Shown: positions 17,251 to 24,666 of the stretch, one piece after another
How the letters are laid out: each line of letters opens with the position of its first letter
How positions within the stretch are numbered: position 1 is the first letter of the stretch
Assembly (NCBI RefSeq): GCF_028649655.1
Contig: NZ_JAQSLN010000001.1
Coordinates: 434,001 to 498,000 of the forward strand
Origin: Halobacteriovorax sp. GB3
Lineage (GTDB): Bacteria; Bdellovibrionota; Bacteriovoracia; Bacteriovoracales; Bacteriovoracaceae
Direction of reading: 5' to 3'
Length of the DNA stretch: 64,000 nucleotides
Translations under genes and position numbers: made by a program
Notes under the pieces: generated by a model
Seen by the model: the letters and a program-made list of their open reading frames with translations, nothing else
Databases searched by the model: none
What the model was told of the DNA's origin: nothing

Positions 17251-18156
17251 TTAGTAATGCCAAGGAAATTTAGAAAAGTCTTGATCTCTTTTTTCGAGGA
17301 AGGCATCTCTTCCTTCTTTTGCTTCATCTGTAGCGTAGGCTAGGCGAGTTGCTTCTCCAGCAAAGAGTTGCTGTCCTACCATTCCATCATCAGTGAGGTT
17401 GAAACCAAACTTGAGCATTCTCATGGCCGTTGGAGATTTTGAGTTCATTTCTTTTGCCCAGCGAAGAGCTTCATTTTCTAACTCTTTATGTTCGACAACT
17501 TTATTAACCATTCCCATTTGGAAAGATTCTTCGGCCGAGTAGTTAAATCCGCAAAAGAAAATTTCTCTCGCTCTTTTTTGGCCAACCATTTTTGCAAGAT
17601 AGGCCGAACCATAACCAGAGTCAAAGCTTGCTACATCAGGATCTGTTTGTTTAAAGATTGCATGTTCTTTAGAGGCAATTGTTAAGTCGCAAACAACATG
17701 AAGAGAGTGTCCTCCTCCTACGGCCCAACCTGGAACGACGGCAACGACAACTTTAGGCATAAAGCGAATGAGTCTTTGAACTTCTAAAATGTGAAGGCGT
17801 CCAAGCTTTGCTGGATCGACAACACCTTCGCTTCCTTCGTACTTGTATCCATCTTTTCCACGAATCCTTTGATCTCCACCAGCACAGAAGGCCCATCCTC
17901 CATCTTTAGCAGAAGGCCCATTCCCTGTTAAAAGAACAACTCCTACATCAGAGGTCATACGTGCGTGCTCAAGTGCGCGATAGAGCTCATCAACAGTCTT
18001 AGGGCGAAAGGAATTTCTGCACTCAGGTCTGTTAAAAGCGATTCTCACAGTCCCTTGGTCTTTAGCTCTGTGGTATGTAATATCAGTGAATTCTTCAAAA
18101 CCTGGAACTTCATTCCATAGCTCTGGATTAAAAATATCTGAAACTTGATTGGTCAT
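17251..18156 (-). CDS. menB: 1,4-dihydroxy-2-naphthoyl-CoA synthase MenB
   Basis: 301-residue crotonase-fold enzyme that closes the second ring in menaquinone synthesis. It reads like MenB throughout: RIAFNRPECRNSFRP, GGWAFCAGGDQRIRG, PGWAVGGGHSLHVVCDL, the catalytic-region QTDPDVASFDSGYGSAYL and C-terminal EKRDQDFSKFPWHY. That Tyr-ending tail is specific to MenB over other crotonases. No other men gene is near. Its presence implies menaquinone-based respiration. Confidence 0.96.
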   Translation of the reverse strand: MTNQVSDIFNPELWNEVPGFEEFTDITYHRAKDQGTVRIAFNRPECRNSFRPKTVDELYRALEHARMTSDVGVVLLTGNGPSAKDGGWAFCAGGDQRIRGKDGYKYEGSEGVVDPAKLGRLHILEVQRLIRFMPKVVVAVVPGWAVGGGHSLHVVCDLTIASKEHAIFKQTDPDVASFDSGYGSAYLAKMVGQKRAREIFFCGFNYSAEESFQMGMVNKVVEHKELENEALRWAKEMNSKSPTAMRMLKFGFNLTDDGMVGQQLFAGEATRLAYATDEAKEGRDAFLEKRDQDFSKFPWHY

Positions 18157-18432
18157 ATGGTTCTCCTTTTATCGAGCCTATCCTAATGATCGGAAGGTCT
18201 TCAGTCAACGCAAGGAGTGCGTTTGTAAGGGATTGAATTTAGATAATTGACAATGATTCGTGTCACTTTTTAAGAAAAAAAGTTGGGCCAAAAAACTGGA
18301 TAGATCAGTTATAAGTGTTGGTTTTAAAAGAATTTAGAATAGAAATTTGAAATTCTTTGAAAGCGAGATCTTATTTGTTTTTATAATGGACTTTATCACG
18401 TTAAGAATCCGATTTTTGAGAAGGGGAAGAGG
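18157..18432 (+). other. 276-bp intergenic region with possible promoter
   Basis: No coding or RNA signal seen. TATAAT at 18382-18387, preceded by TTGAAA (18357-18362) with a 19-bp spacer, is a possible promoter for the 82-aa gene 46 bp downstream. The rest is AT-rich and without repeats. Confidence 0.4.
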
Positions 18433-18681
18433 ATGGCACTTTATATCGTTAAAGACGTTATTGTAGATCATTACAGAGATGAAATTAGTTCAGCTTACAG
18501 TACAAGTAGTCATTATGGAGTTTTAAATTCAGGTGAATTTGATCATGCCATCACTGAGTTGTGGAAGGCCGCAAGAGTTGACGGTCTTACAAGAGATTTT
18601 TTCAACACATTGGTTGAGTACGAAGTGAAGGCCCATGGTGTTGAACCTGAAGTAACTACCTTTTTACAACAGGCCGCTTAA
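18433..18681 (+). CDS. small helical protein of unknown function
   Basis: 82-residue acidic, soluble, mainly helical protein without signal peptide, Cys or recognisable motif. The clean RBS (AAGGGGAAGAGG), a possible TATAAT promoter upstream, and codon use like the neighbours argue it is real. Its last 26 bp overlap the 3' end of the convergent cytochrome-b-like gene. Confidence 0.55.
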   Translation: MALYIVKDVIVDHYRDEISSAYSTSSHYGVLNSGEFDHAITELWKAARVDGLTRDFFNTLVEYEVKAHGVEPEVTTFLQQAA

Positions 18682-19096
18682 GTTTTTGTCCCATGAATTG
18701 GTGGTAGATAAAGAGAATGGTCCATAGGATTGATGATCCAATGTGGCTCCATTTCCAAAGGCTTGTTGTCCAAGATTCGACAGAACTTTGAAGTAGATAC
18801 CCCGAAAATGTCATCAAAATAAAAAGGGCGGTCATAACGAGGCCGCTTCTTCTTAGTTTTTGATAGCCGCAGACAATTCGAAACCAAATGTGGTCTTGCC
18901 ATATCACTCCTATACAAAAAATAAGTAGGGGAGATAAAATGATATGCAAGTGGTGAAAGTGAGCTTGAAAGGGATGAGACTGTAGTCCGTAGAGACCTTG
19001 AACTTTCATGAAGTACTTAAACACTCCATAGAGAAGCCCAGTGAGTATGCTCGCGTAGGAGCTATAAATAAGGGCATTCTTCTGTCTTGGACTCAT
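18656..19096 (-). CDS. four-helix membrane protein, candidate heme-b cytochrome (DUF4405-like)
   Basis: 146 residues with about four membrane helices (about 12-30, 50-66, 84-103, 116-134). Histidines sit in or beside helices: HFHHLH (46-51), His118 in WSHIG and His132 in YHQF. This spacing suggests heme coordination as in small membrane cytochromes b, but the family match is by pattern only. The ATG overlaps the stop of the FMN-binding gene by 4 bases, so the pair is coupled. It could carry electrons between quinol and the extracytoplasmic flavoprotein. Confidence 0.5.
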   Translation of the reverse strand: MSPRQKNALIYSSYASILTGLLYGVFKYFMKVQGLYGLQSHPFQAHFHHLHIILSPLLIFCIGVIWQDHIWFRIVCGYQKLRRSGLVMTALFILMTFSGYLLQSSVESWTTSLWKWSHIGSSILWTILFIYHQFMGQKLKRPVVKR

Positions 19097-19647
19097 TTCT
19101 TGTAGGCAACCTTGTCGATTGCGAGAATGCGTCTCGCGCTAATCACTGTTGATTTCGATGTGAGAGTTGCACCACTCACGACATCAATTGATTTCTTTAA
19201 ATGAAGATCTCCATTTAAAATTTTGCTTTTAAACAGATCGAGCCACCTTTTTGGTGCTTTATATTCCACAGGCTCTTGGAAATTGAGAGTTCTAATTCTT
19301 TCAATGGACTGATTTTTGACAGCGATAAGCATTGATTGAGTGTGTGTTCGTACAACTTGCGAATCAATATAGGCGTGAATCATTTCCTTTTCACATTGAA
19401 CGAGAAAACTCATAACGATTCCCGTATCAATTTTTAGCTCTGAAAGTGAACTTGCTTTTTGTAATTCCTCTTCTGAGAGATAAATCATTTTCTTTTCAAT
19501 TTTACATTTAGGAAAATGGCCTTGCATAACATCGTTTAATGTTGCTCCACCTGCAAAAGAGAGGTTTATTGATAATAAAAGAGGGAGGAGTAAAACTCCT
19601 CCCTTATAAATCGAAGAATATGTTTTCAATTTAATTAGAAATGCCAT
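19093..19647 (-). CDS. exported FMN-binding (flavinylated) protein, RnfG/NqrC-like domain
   Basis: 184 residues with an N-terminal signal or anchor (about 17-32, ending SFAGG). The C-terminus contains VVSGATLTSKSTVISARRIL, the FMN-binding domain motif in which ApbE attaches FMN to the Thr (here Thr161). The protein would sit in the periplasm as a one- or two-electron carrier. Its start overlaps the porin gene's end by 13 bp and its stop overlaps the cytochrome-like gene's start, so the three are one operon. Its redox partner or substrate is unknown. Confidence 0.72.
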   Translation of the reverse strand: MAFLIKLKTYSSIYKGGVLLLPLLLSINLSFAGGATLNDVMQGHFPKCKIEKKMIYLSEEELQKASSLSELKIDTGIVMSFLVQCEKEMIHAYIDSQVVRTHTQSMLIAVKNQSIERIRTLNFQEPVEYKAPKRWLDLFKSKILNGDLHLKKSIDVVSGATLTSKSTVISARRILAIDKVAYKK

Positions 19648-20804
19648 CCCATACCTAGGTTGAATGAATCTCTACCAGTTTCAGCTTCATTTGTATTTTT
19701 AACATAATCAACTTTGAAAGTAATTCTGTCAATTGGCTTGAACTGAACACCGTAAGTGATATTTGTTACTTCTTGTGACTTGTTCTTAGTTACACCTGCT
19801 GGAACTTCTTCTTGAGTGTTGTAAGTTTCGTAACGAACAAATGGCATAATGGCCATGTCTGATCCAGACATTACATCATAACCAGCTTCAATGTAGTAAC
19901 CTTGCATTTTATCAGCAGCGCTTCCACCTTTTTGCTCATTAAGTTTCTTCCCATCAAGATCTGCCCAAGTGTAAAGAGCACGAGTCTTTAGACCTTTCCA
20001 CTGATACTCAGCGTGAAAGTCGAAGATATTGTGGCTAACACCAGAAACACCATTAAGTTTTCCAACGTATGCTGAAGCTCCAGCTACAAGACCTTGAAGA
20101 CCTGTATAGTCAACTCTTGCCACATAAGAGAAGTGATCAGCCGTTGCATTTGAAGCCTTTTGACGACCATCTCTAACACCATTCTCTCCAAAGTTTGAAG
20201 CAGAACCATCAAGCGAGTTCATGATGTAGAACTTGTAGTTAAAAGAAGAAAGCTTCCCATAAACACCAAGTCCGTGCTCTCTCCAAGTTGTTGGAAGAAT
20301 TTTATTTTCAATTTCTGGTCTGTTTACTGAAAAGAATGTTGTTGGCTCGTGTGTTTCATTGATCCAACCCATTGGTGTAAGAAGAACACCCGCTCTAAAG
20401 TTAAGAGCATCAGAGTGGTGGTAATCAAGGTGAGCAAATTCTAGATAAATTTTGTTAGCGTGCTCAATTTCGATTTCTGTGTTTAGAGTCCACTTCTCAT
20501 CGAATTTGTAACCAACGTAAAGAATATTTCTTAGCGCATCAGCTGTTGCTGGTTGAGAAGAGCGATCACCCTTTTCATTTTCTCCACTTTTATTAGTGTA
20601 AGTAATCTCTCCGTATCCTCCAATCGATAGACCGTTTCCAAGATTGTAAACTTTGTCTTTTGAAAGACCTTGAGTTTGTGCTCCTCCGTGACGAAGTTTA
20701 GCAACTTCTGAAGCGAGAACGTCAATTTTCTTTTCTAGTTCAGTAACTGTGGCACCCATCGCGACAGCTGGAACAAGAGCTAGTGCTGCTAGTGTCTTTT
20801 TCAT
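19635..20804 (-). CDS. outer-membrane porin-like beta-barrel protein
   Basis: 389 residues. It has a Sec signal peptide KKTLAALALVPAVAMGA, a short coiled-coil (VTELEKKIDVLASEVAKL) as seen at the N-terminus of many porins, then alternating amphipathic strands ending NLGMGWHF with the C-terminal Phe recognised by the Bam complex. LRAGVLLTPMGWINETHEP-like text recalls porins of the phosphate-selective O/P type. ATG 20804 follows AAGGAGTTCAAC, so the upstream in-frame extension is not real. First gene of the operon, with a palindrome on its promoter. Confidence 0.82.
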   Translation of the reverse strand: MKKTLAALALVPAVAMGATVTELEKKIDVLASEVAKLRHGGAQTQGLSKDKVYNLGNGLSIGGYGEITYTNKSGENEKGDRSSQPATADALRNILYVGYKFDEKWTLNTEIEIEHANKIYLEFAHLDYHHSDALNFRAGVLLTPMGWINETHEPTTFFSVNRPEIENKILPTTWREHGLGVYGKLSSFNYKFYIMNSLDGSASNFGENGVRDGRQKASNATADHFSYVARVDYTGLQGLVAGASAYVGKLNGVSGVSHNIFDFHAEYQWKGLKTRALYTWADLDGKKLNEQKGGSAADKMQGYYIEAGYDVMSGSDMAIMPFVRYETYNTQEEVPAGVTKNKSQEVTNITYGVQFKPIDRITFKVDYVKNTNEAETGRDSFNLGMGWHF

Positions 20805-20836
20805 GTTGAACTCCTTATTAACATGGTACTGGTCTA

Positions 20837-20867
20837 ATACTAAATAAAATGTTTGACCTGTCAAACA
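20837..20867 (-). promoter_or_regulatory. porin operon promoter overlapped by an 8-2-8 palindromic operator
   Basis: On the minus strand TTGACA (20864-20859) and TAGTAT (20842-20837) are 16 bp apart, ending 32 bp before the porin ATG. The perfect palindrome TGTTTGAC-CT-GTCAAACA (20850-20867) covers the -35 box. A dimeric repressor bound here would block the porin operon and could also affect the divergent ABC ATPase gene. The regulator is unknown; the half-site spacing does not match Fur, LexA or FNR/CRP. Confidence 0.6.
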
Positions 20868-20947
20868 GAATCGAGTCAATAGGAATTGTTTTGATAAAGC
20901 TTCCAATGCCCATAGTCAGCTTGAGAGCTTTTTGATAAAACCCTTGC

Positions 20948-21994
20948 ATGGATATATTACGCATAGAAAAACTCTTGAAAACATATGATGAAAAGTCGTT
21001 AACCACTGTTAATGAAGTAAGCTTTGCCCTTAAAAAAGGGGAGATCCTCTCTATTATCGGTCCCTCTGGAACGGGAAAGAGTACCTTGGTTAAAATGATT
21101 GCGGGTATCGTTGGCCCTAAGTCGGGCAAGATGTTCTTTTATGATACCGAGCTGCCATATGAAAAAGAGCATGAGAAGATCGCCTATGTTCCGCAAGAGC
21201 TCTCATTAGATAATGATAAAAATATTTTTGATAATATAAAAACGAAAGTGGCCCACCTTAATGAAGATGAAATTCATGTGAAGGTCAGAGATATGATTGA
21301 AGTTTTTGGTCTTCAGTATAAAGACTTTAAAAGTCCAACAGAGCTCTCAACGGGACAAAAGCAAAGGGCCGAGATGGCCAAGGCGCTCGTGAATTCTCCT
21401 GAAGTTTTAATTCTCGATGAGCCCTTTTCGAATTTAGATAAAAGTCTTCGTGAACAATTAAAAGCTGAGCTATTTGAAATTCTAGAAGAGAGAGAAATAA
21501 GCTGTATTATGGTGACTCACGACTTGGATGATGCCTTTTCTGGTTCCGATCGCGTGATGGTGATGGCCGATGGTATTGTTAAGCAATTGGCTTCGCCGAG
21601 AGAAATCTATCAAAAACCAGCATGTAGTTATGTTGCCCGCTTTAGTGGTGCCGTCAATCTTCTGGCTGGCCCTATTACCCCTCTTGAAAATGGACTCTAT
21701 CACATAAAGAATAGTTTTGGAGAGTTTGAAGCGAAGGCCCATCAAGAAGCTCTTTCACAAGCTAAGTTTGCCTATCTCGTCGTTCGCCCAGAAATGACTG
21801 AATTGAATAATAAGGGAAAATACAAAGGAACAGTCTTAAAGAAGCGCTTCTATGGACCCTATGTTGATCTTTGGCTGAAGACTGTTGATCAAAATAAATT
21901 TATCATTCGCGTTCCTTATGATCAGGAGCAGGAGATCGGTAAAACTATTCGCTTTGATATAAAAGCGAAAGATCTCTATCTACTCATGATTTAA
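20948..21994 (+). CDS. ABC transporter ATPase, FbpC/PotA-like with TOBE domain
   Basis: 348-residue nucleotide-binding subunit with Walker A GPSGTGKST, signature LSTGQKQRAEMAKAL, Walker B VLILDEPFSNLD and the H-loop VTHDL. A C-terminal regulatory region (about 235-348) resembles TOBE_2 of iron(III), spermidine or molybdate importers. No permease or binding-protein gene is adjacent, so it is an orphan subunit here. It is divergent from the porin operon across 143 bp that contain the palindrome, which suggests shared control. Confidence 0.82.
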   Translation: MDILRIEKLLKTYDEKSLTTVNEVSFALKKGEILSIIGPSGTGKSTLVKMIAGIVGPKSGKMFFYDTELPYEKEHEKIAYVPQELSLDNDKNIFDNIKTKVAHLNEDEIHVKVRDMIEVFGLQYKDFKSPTELSTGQKQRAEMAKALVNSPEVLILDEPFSNLDKSLREQLKAELFEILEEREISCIMVTHDLDDAFSGSDRVMVMADGIVKQLASPREIYQKPACSYVARFSGAVNLLAGPITPLENGLYHIKNSFGEFEAKAHQEALSQAKFAYLVVRPEMTELNNKGKYKGTVLKKRFYGPYVDLWLKTVDQNKFIIRVPYDQEQEIGKTIRFDIKAKDLYLLMI

Positions 21995-22097
21995 AAAAAT
22001 CTAAAAATACTGATCTAGCTCATAGTGGCTTTCGCTAATTCATGTAAATTAGATGAAAGAGGTTTGGGTCTAGGTTGCACAAATTCCGATCTCTAAG

Positions 22098-22142
22098 ACC
22101 AGTGAGGTTTTATCCCTATTTTTTTTCCTCACTGGTTTTTTC
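22098..22142 (+). terminator. probable terminator of the ABC ATPase gene
   Basis: ACCAGTGAGG and CCTCACTGGT pair perfectly over 10 bp around a long (19-base) T-rich loop, and TTTTTTC follows. It lies 104 bp after the ATPase stop and 18 bp before the DUF2452 gene. An attenuator role for the next gene is possible. Confidence 0.55.
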
Positions 22143-22159
22143 TATGTTACCTTATCACT

Positions 22160-22654
22160 ATGAGTGACAAAAATAATCCAAAGAAAGATTCAAAAGAAAA
22201 TTCTAAGAAAGAGCAGGCCCAGCACGAACTGGATGTCTTTAAAGAGGACCGTGTCGATCTTCAAGGTCTGATCAAATTTGCTCACGAAAAAGGTGGCTTT
22301 TCAATCGTTCCTACTGAAAAGGGAATGAGAGAGGGAAAGGCAATGGAGGCCTTACAAGGGCAAACCCAAATGCAACTCGATACTATCTTTGAGCAAATGA
22401 AAGTTCTAGCGAAACAGGCCGAGCAACTGCGCTCACGAGTTGATCTCTCTTCACAAGTCTATGATGCAAAGTATAGCTTTGATCCTGTCGTTGGTGATCA
22501 ATATTATCTCTATGATAAAAAAGATGGTTCTAAGATTCTTTCGATGATTTCACCTGATCAGTGGAATAATGATTCTCTAACTTACGTTGCTACTGTGAAG
22601 TTCTTGGCGGATGAAACTTGGGAAGTCATTGCTAAAGAAGGTGATGAGAATTAA
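22160..22654 (+). CDS. DUF2452 (C1orf50-like) protein
   Basis: 164 residues. After a Lys/Glu-rich disordered N-terminus (about 1-25), the core fits DUF2452: IVPTEKGMREGKAMEALQ, a helical section with QMKVLAKQAEQL, then FDPVVGDQYYLYDKKDGSKI, SMISPDQW and a TWEVI ending. This family occurs in bacteria and eukaryotes without known function. Soluble and cytoplasmic. Its last 4 bases overlap the convergent receiver-like gene. Confidence 0.72.
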   Translation: MSDKNNPKKDSKENSKKEQAQHELDVFKEDRVDLQGLIKFAHEKGGFSIVPTEKGMREGKAMEALQGQTQMQLDTIFEQMKVLAKQAEQLRSRVDLSSQVYDAKYSFDPVVGDQYYLYDKKDGSKILSMISPDQWNNDSLTYVATVKFLADETWEVIAKEGDEN

Positions 22655-23049
22655 GCCGCAGCCATTTCTCCACTTCGATAAAAGAGCACTGCTGATAAGA
22701 TGGAGTGCTTGAGTTCTTTTTCAATTTCGACTTCATTAACTAAATAGCAGCCACTATCAACAAGCGTTAACAGCCAATTTCTCGTTTCAGTGTTTTTTGG
22801 CAAATGATTGATTAAAACAATTGGTGTGCTTGGAACTATGTCTGCGAGCATTCCTTGATCAAAAATTTCATAATTATCTAAGTAAATTATGAGGGCATCA
22901 GTTGGAACAGTCCCGATATGTTCAATGCACTCTTCCTTACTCCAAGAGAGTGAGACATCCCAGTTATTGCTTGAGAGGAGAAAGCCTATTCGTGAGGCTT
23001 CATGGTCGTTATTTGTCAGAAGGTTAACAGACAAATTGTGAATATTCAT
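22651..23049 (-). CDS. degenerate receiver-like protein
   Basis: 132 residues with five alternating strand-helix units that look like a response-regulator receiver (strand 1 VNLLTNN, strand 3 DALIIYLDN, strand 4 PIVLINH). The acidic pair and the Lys of the phosphorylation site are not recognisable. If the fold is right, it is a pseudo-receiver that acts by binding rather than phosphorylation. It ends EMAAA. RBS TAGGAGGG is strong. Homology is uncertain. Confidence 0.45.
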   Translation of the reverse strand: MNIHNLSVNLLTNNDHEASRIGFLLSSNNWDVSLSWSKEECIEHIGTVPTDALIIYLDNYEIFDQGMLADIVPSTPIVLINHLPKNTETRNWLLTLVDSGCYLVNEVEIEKELKHSILSAVLFYRSGEMAAA

Positions 23050-23213
23050 GGGAGCCCTCCTAATGGATAGTCTCTATTATAAGATAAATCTCAACTTCAA
23101 GTGTTTAAATGTTTTATTAATTAAATGATAACGTTTGATTGGGAGTTTGCGTTGCGTCTAGGGACTCTCAATATTTCCATTATAATGGTTGAACATCACT
23201 AAGGAGGGTGCAT

Positions 23214-23936
23214 ATGCCTTTAGAGTTTAAAAAGGTTAAAAACGGTCAATTAACAATCTCTTATGCTATTCAACGCCATGGAGAGGGGCCGAATCTTGTC
23301 ATTTTACCAGGAGCACTGGCAACAAAATGGGACTATACAGGCTTTGATGAGTTCTTTTCTAAAGATGATAATAAGGCACTCGGGACCGTGATCTCACTAG
23401 ACTTTAGAGGTCGTGGGGAGAGTGAATTACCTGAGGATGAGAAAGTTAAGATTGGCTTTTCTGTCGATGATCATTTAAGTGATGTTGCCGCAGTCATTGA
23501 TGAAGTTGGTCTCAATAGTTTCTACATTGTCGGTCATTCATTTGGTGCTGCTCTAGGATTGAAATATGCCATTAATAATCGCGATAAAGTTTTAGGATTA
23601 ATTGTTGGAGACTACGTTCCTTTTTGTCCTCCTTTTGATAGCAACTGGAAGGAGAAAATTGAAAAGAGAGTAGGTCAATTTAATATTCATCCAGATCTTC
23701 CGAGTCTTTTAAAAGATGGTTTTAAACCAGAGGGATTCGTTCACCAATTAAGTGAGATCGACGGGCTTCCTCTTCTCATCATTAAAGGGCAATTTCTATC
23801 AAATGATAAGGCCATGAAAATGTGGTCGGCCATGAGGAATACCCAAGTGTTTGATGGACCAAAAGACCACGATGTCTATTCAAGTGATCAAACGAGAAAG
23901 AGAGTTTTAAACTTCTGTGGTGCGAGCCTTGCTTGA
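23214..23936 (+). CDS. alpha/beta-hydrolase
   Basis: 240-residue alpha/beta-hydrolase fold protein. It shows the oxyanion region LVILPGALATKWDY, strand 4 SLDFRGRGES, nucleophile elbow VGHSFGAALGL (Ser) and the late His in GPKDHDVY. Substrate unknown; esterase, lactonase or dehalogenase-like activities are all compatible. I start at ATG 23214 because AAGGAGG ends 6 bp before it, leaving no room for GTG 23208. A GNAT gene overlaps its 3' end by 20 bp. Confidence 0.84.
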   Translation: MPLEFKKVKNGQLTISYAIQRHGEGPNLVILPGALATKWDYTGFDEFFSKDDNKALGTVISLDFRGRGESELPEDEKVKIGFSVDDHLSDVAAVIDEVGLNSFYIVGHSFGAALGLKYAINNRDKVLGLIVGDYVPFCPPFDSNWKEKIEKRVGQFNIHPDLPSLLKDGFKPEGFVHQLSEIDGLPLLIIKGQFLSNDKAMKMWSAMRNTQVFDGPKDHDVYSSDQTRKRVLNFCGASLA

Positions 23937-24393
23937 ATTGATTGAAAATAATCCTTTTGATGTTGAGGGACTTAAAGAAGTTTATCAAACAGAGAAAGAG
24001 TTAAAATTATCTTGGCCTAGTGCGAGATGGCCAATTGAAGAAGGTGAGTGGACGCAGTGGCTTGAGGCAGAGCACTCTGAATCAGTATCGCTCATCTTTG
24101 AACTCCATCAAAAGAAGATCGGTCACATCGCTTTTAAACGTTATCTATTGGAACCTAAGATGTGCTATCTGTGCTTTGTTTATATGCAGCCAGATTTTCG
24201 CTCTAAGGGGCTTTCTAAAGTCATGCTCGATCAGGCTCTTTTTTATGCCAAGTCGCGATGGTCACTCGATGAAGTTCATTTGCTCGTCGAGAAAAATAAT
24301 TTAAGAGCACTGCAGTTTTATGAAAAAAATGGCTTTCAAGTTCTCGATACTATGAATGACAAATGGCGCATGAGAAAAATGACAGAGAGTTGA
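23917..24393 (+). CDS. GNAT-family N-acetyltransferase
   Basis: 158-residue GNAT acetyltransferase. The core strand CYLCFVYMQPDFRSKGLSKVML contains the acetyl-CoA pyrophosphate loop (R-S-K-G-L-S, a variant of Q/R-x-x-G-x-G/A), followed by VHLLVEKNNLRALQFYEKNGF, the typical motif B. Substrate unknown. It starts at GTG 23917, inside the hydrolase gene, so expression is coupled to it. Confidence 0.8.
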   Translation: MVRALLELIENNPFDVEGLKEVYQTEKELKLSWPSARWPIEEGEWTQWLEAEHSESVSLIFELHQKKIGHIAFKRYLLEPKMCYLCFVYMQPDFRSKGLSKVMLDQALFYAKSRWSLDEVHLLVEKNNLRALQFYEKNGFQVLDTMNDKWRMRKMTES

Positions 24394-24462
24394 CCTATTT
24401 GACCTTGACCTTTGGGCCATCGGTATTATCTTGTGAGAAGAAATCATAAAGGAGATAACGAT

Positions 24463-24630
24463 ATGGTTAAGCCTTGTAAGATAGGGAAGGTTCATGTGAA
24501 TAGAATGGGGATTATGATTCCCGTTCCACGAATGATTCCACTCTACACAAGAAATGGCGATGCTCTTGCGAAAATTAAGGCCAAGGAAAAGAGCGAGAAT
24601 AAAAAGAAGTCTTCTAAAAAAGAATCTTAA
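24463..24630 (+). CDS. very small basic protein with Lys-rich tail
   Basis: 55 residues, starting at ATG 24463 with AAAGGAG 8 bp upstream. The N-terminal part (KIGKVHVNRMGIMIPVPRMI) looks like a short beta structure. The last 20 residues are almost all Lys, Glu, Ser and Asn. No family recognised. A strong RBS and a rho-independent terminator right after the stop support a genuine gene, perhaps nucleic-acid or ribosome associated because of its charge. Confidence 0.6.
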   Translation: MVKPCKIGKVHVNRMGIMIPVPRMIPLYTRNGDALAKIKAKEKSENKKKSSKKES

Positions 24631-24636
24631 AAAAAA

Positions 24637-24666
24637 TAATGCCCCTTATTCAGGGGCATTTTTTAT
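24637..24666. terminator. terminator between the small basic protein gene and the RluA-like gene
   Basis: TGCCCCT and AGGGGCA form a 7-bp stem with a 5-base loop, flanked by A-rich and T-rich tracts. It can terminate both convergent genes. Confidence 0.85.

Noticed and set aside
20850-20867. FNR/CRP, Fur or LexA box
   Set aside because: Half-site distance and sequence differ: TTGAC-N2-GTCAA instead of TTGAT-N4-ATCAA, and no Fur 19-mer or CTGT-N8-ACAG.
20805-21129. Minus-strand 103-residue frame and N-terminal extension of the porin
   Set aside because: It runs opposite the ABC ATPase gene and over the promoter palindrome; the porin signal peptide starts cleanly at 20804 after a good RBS.
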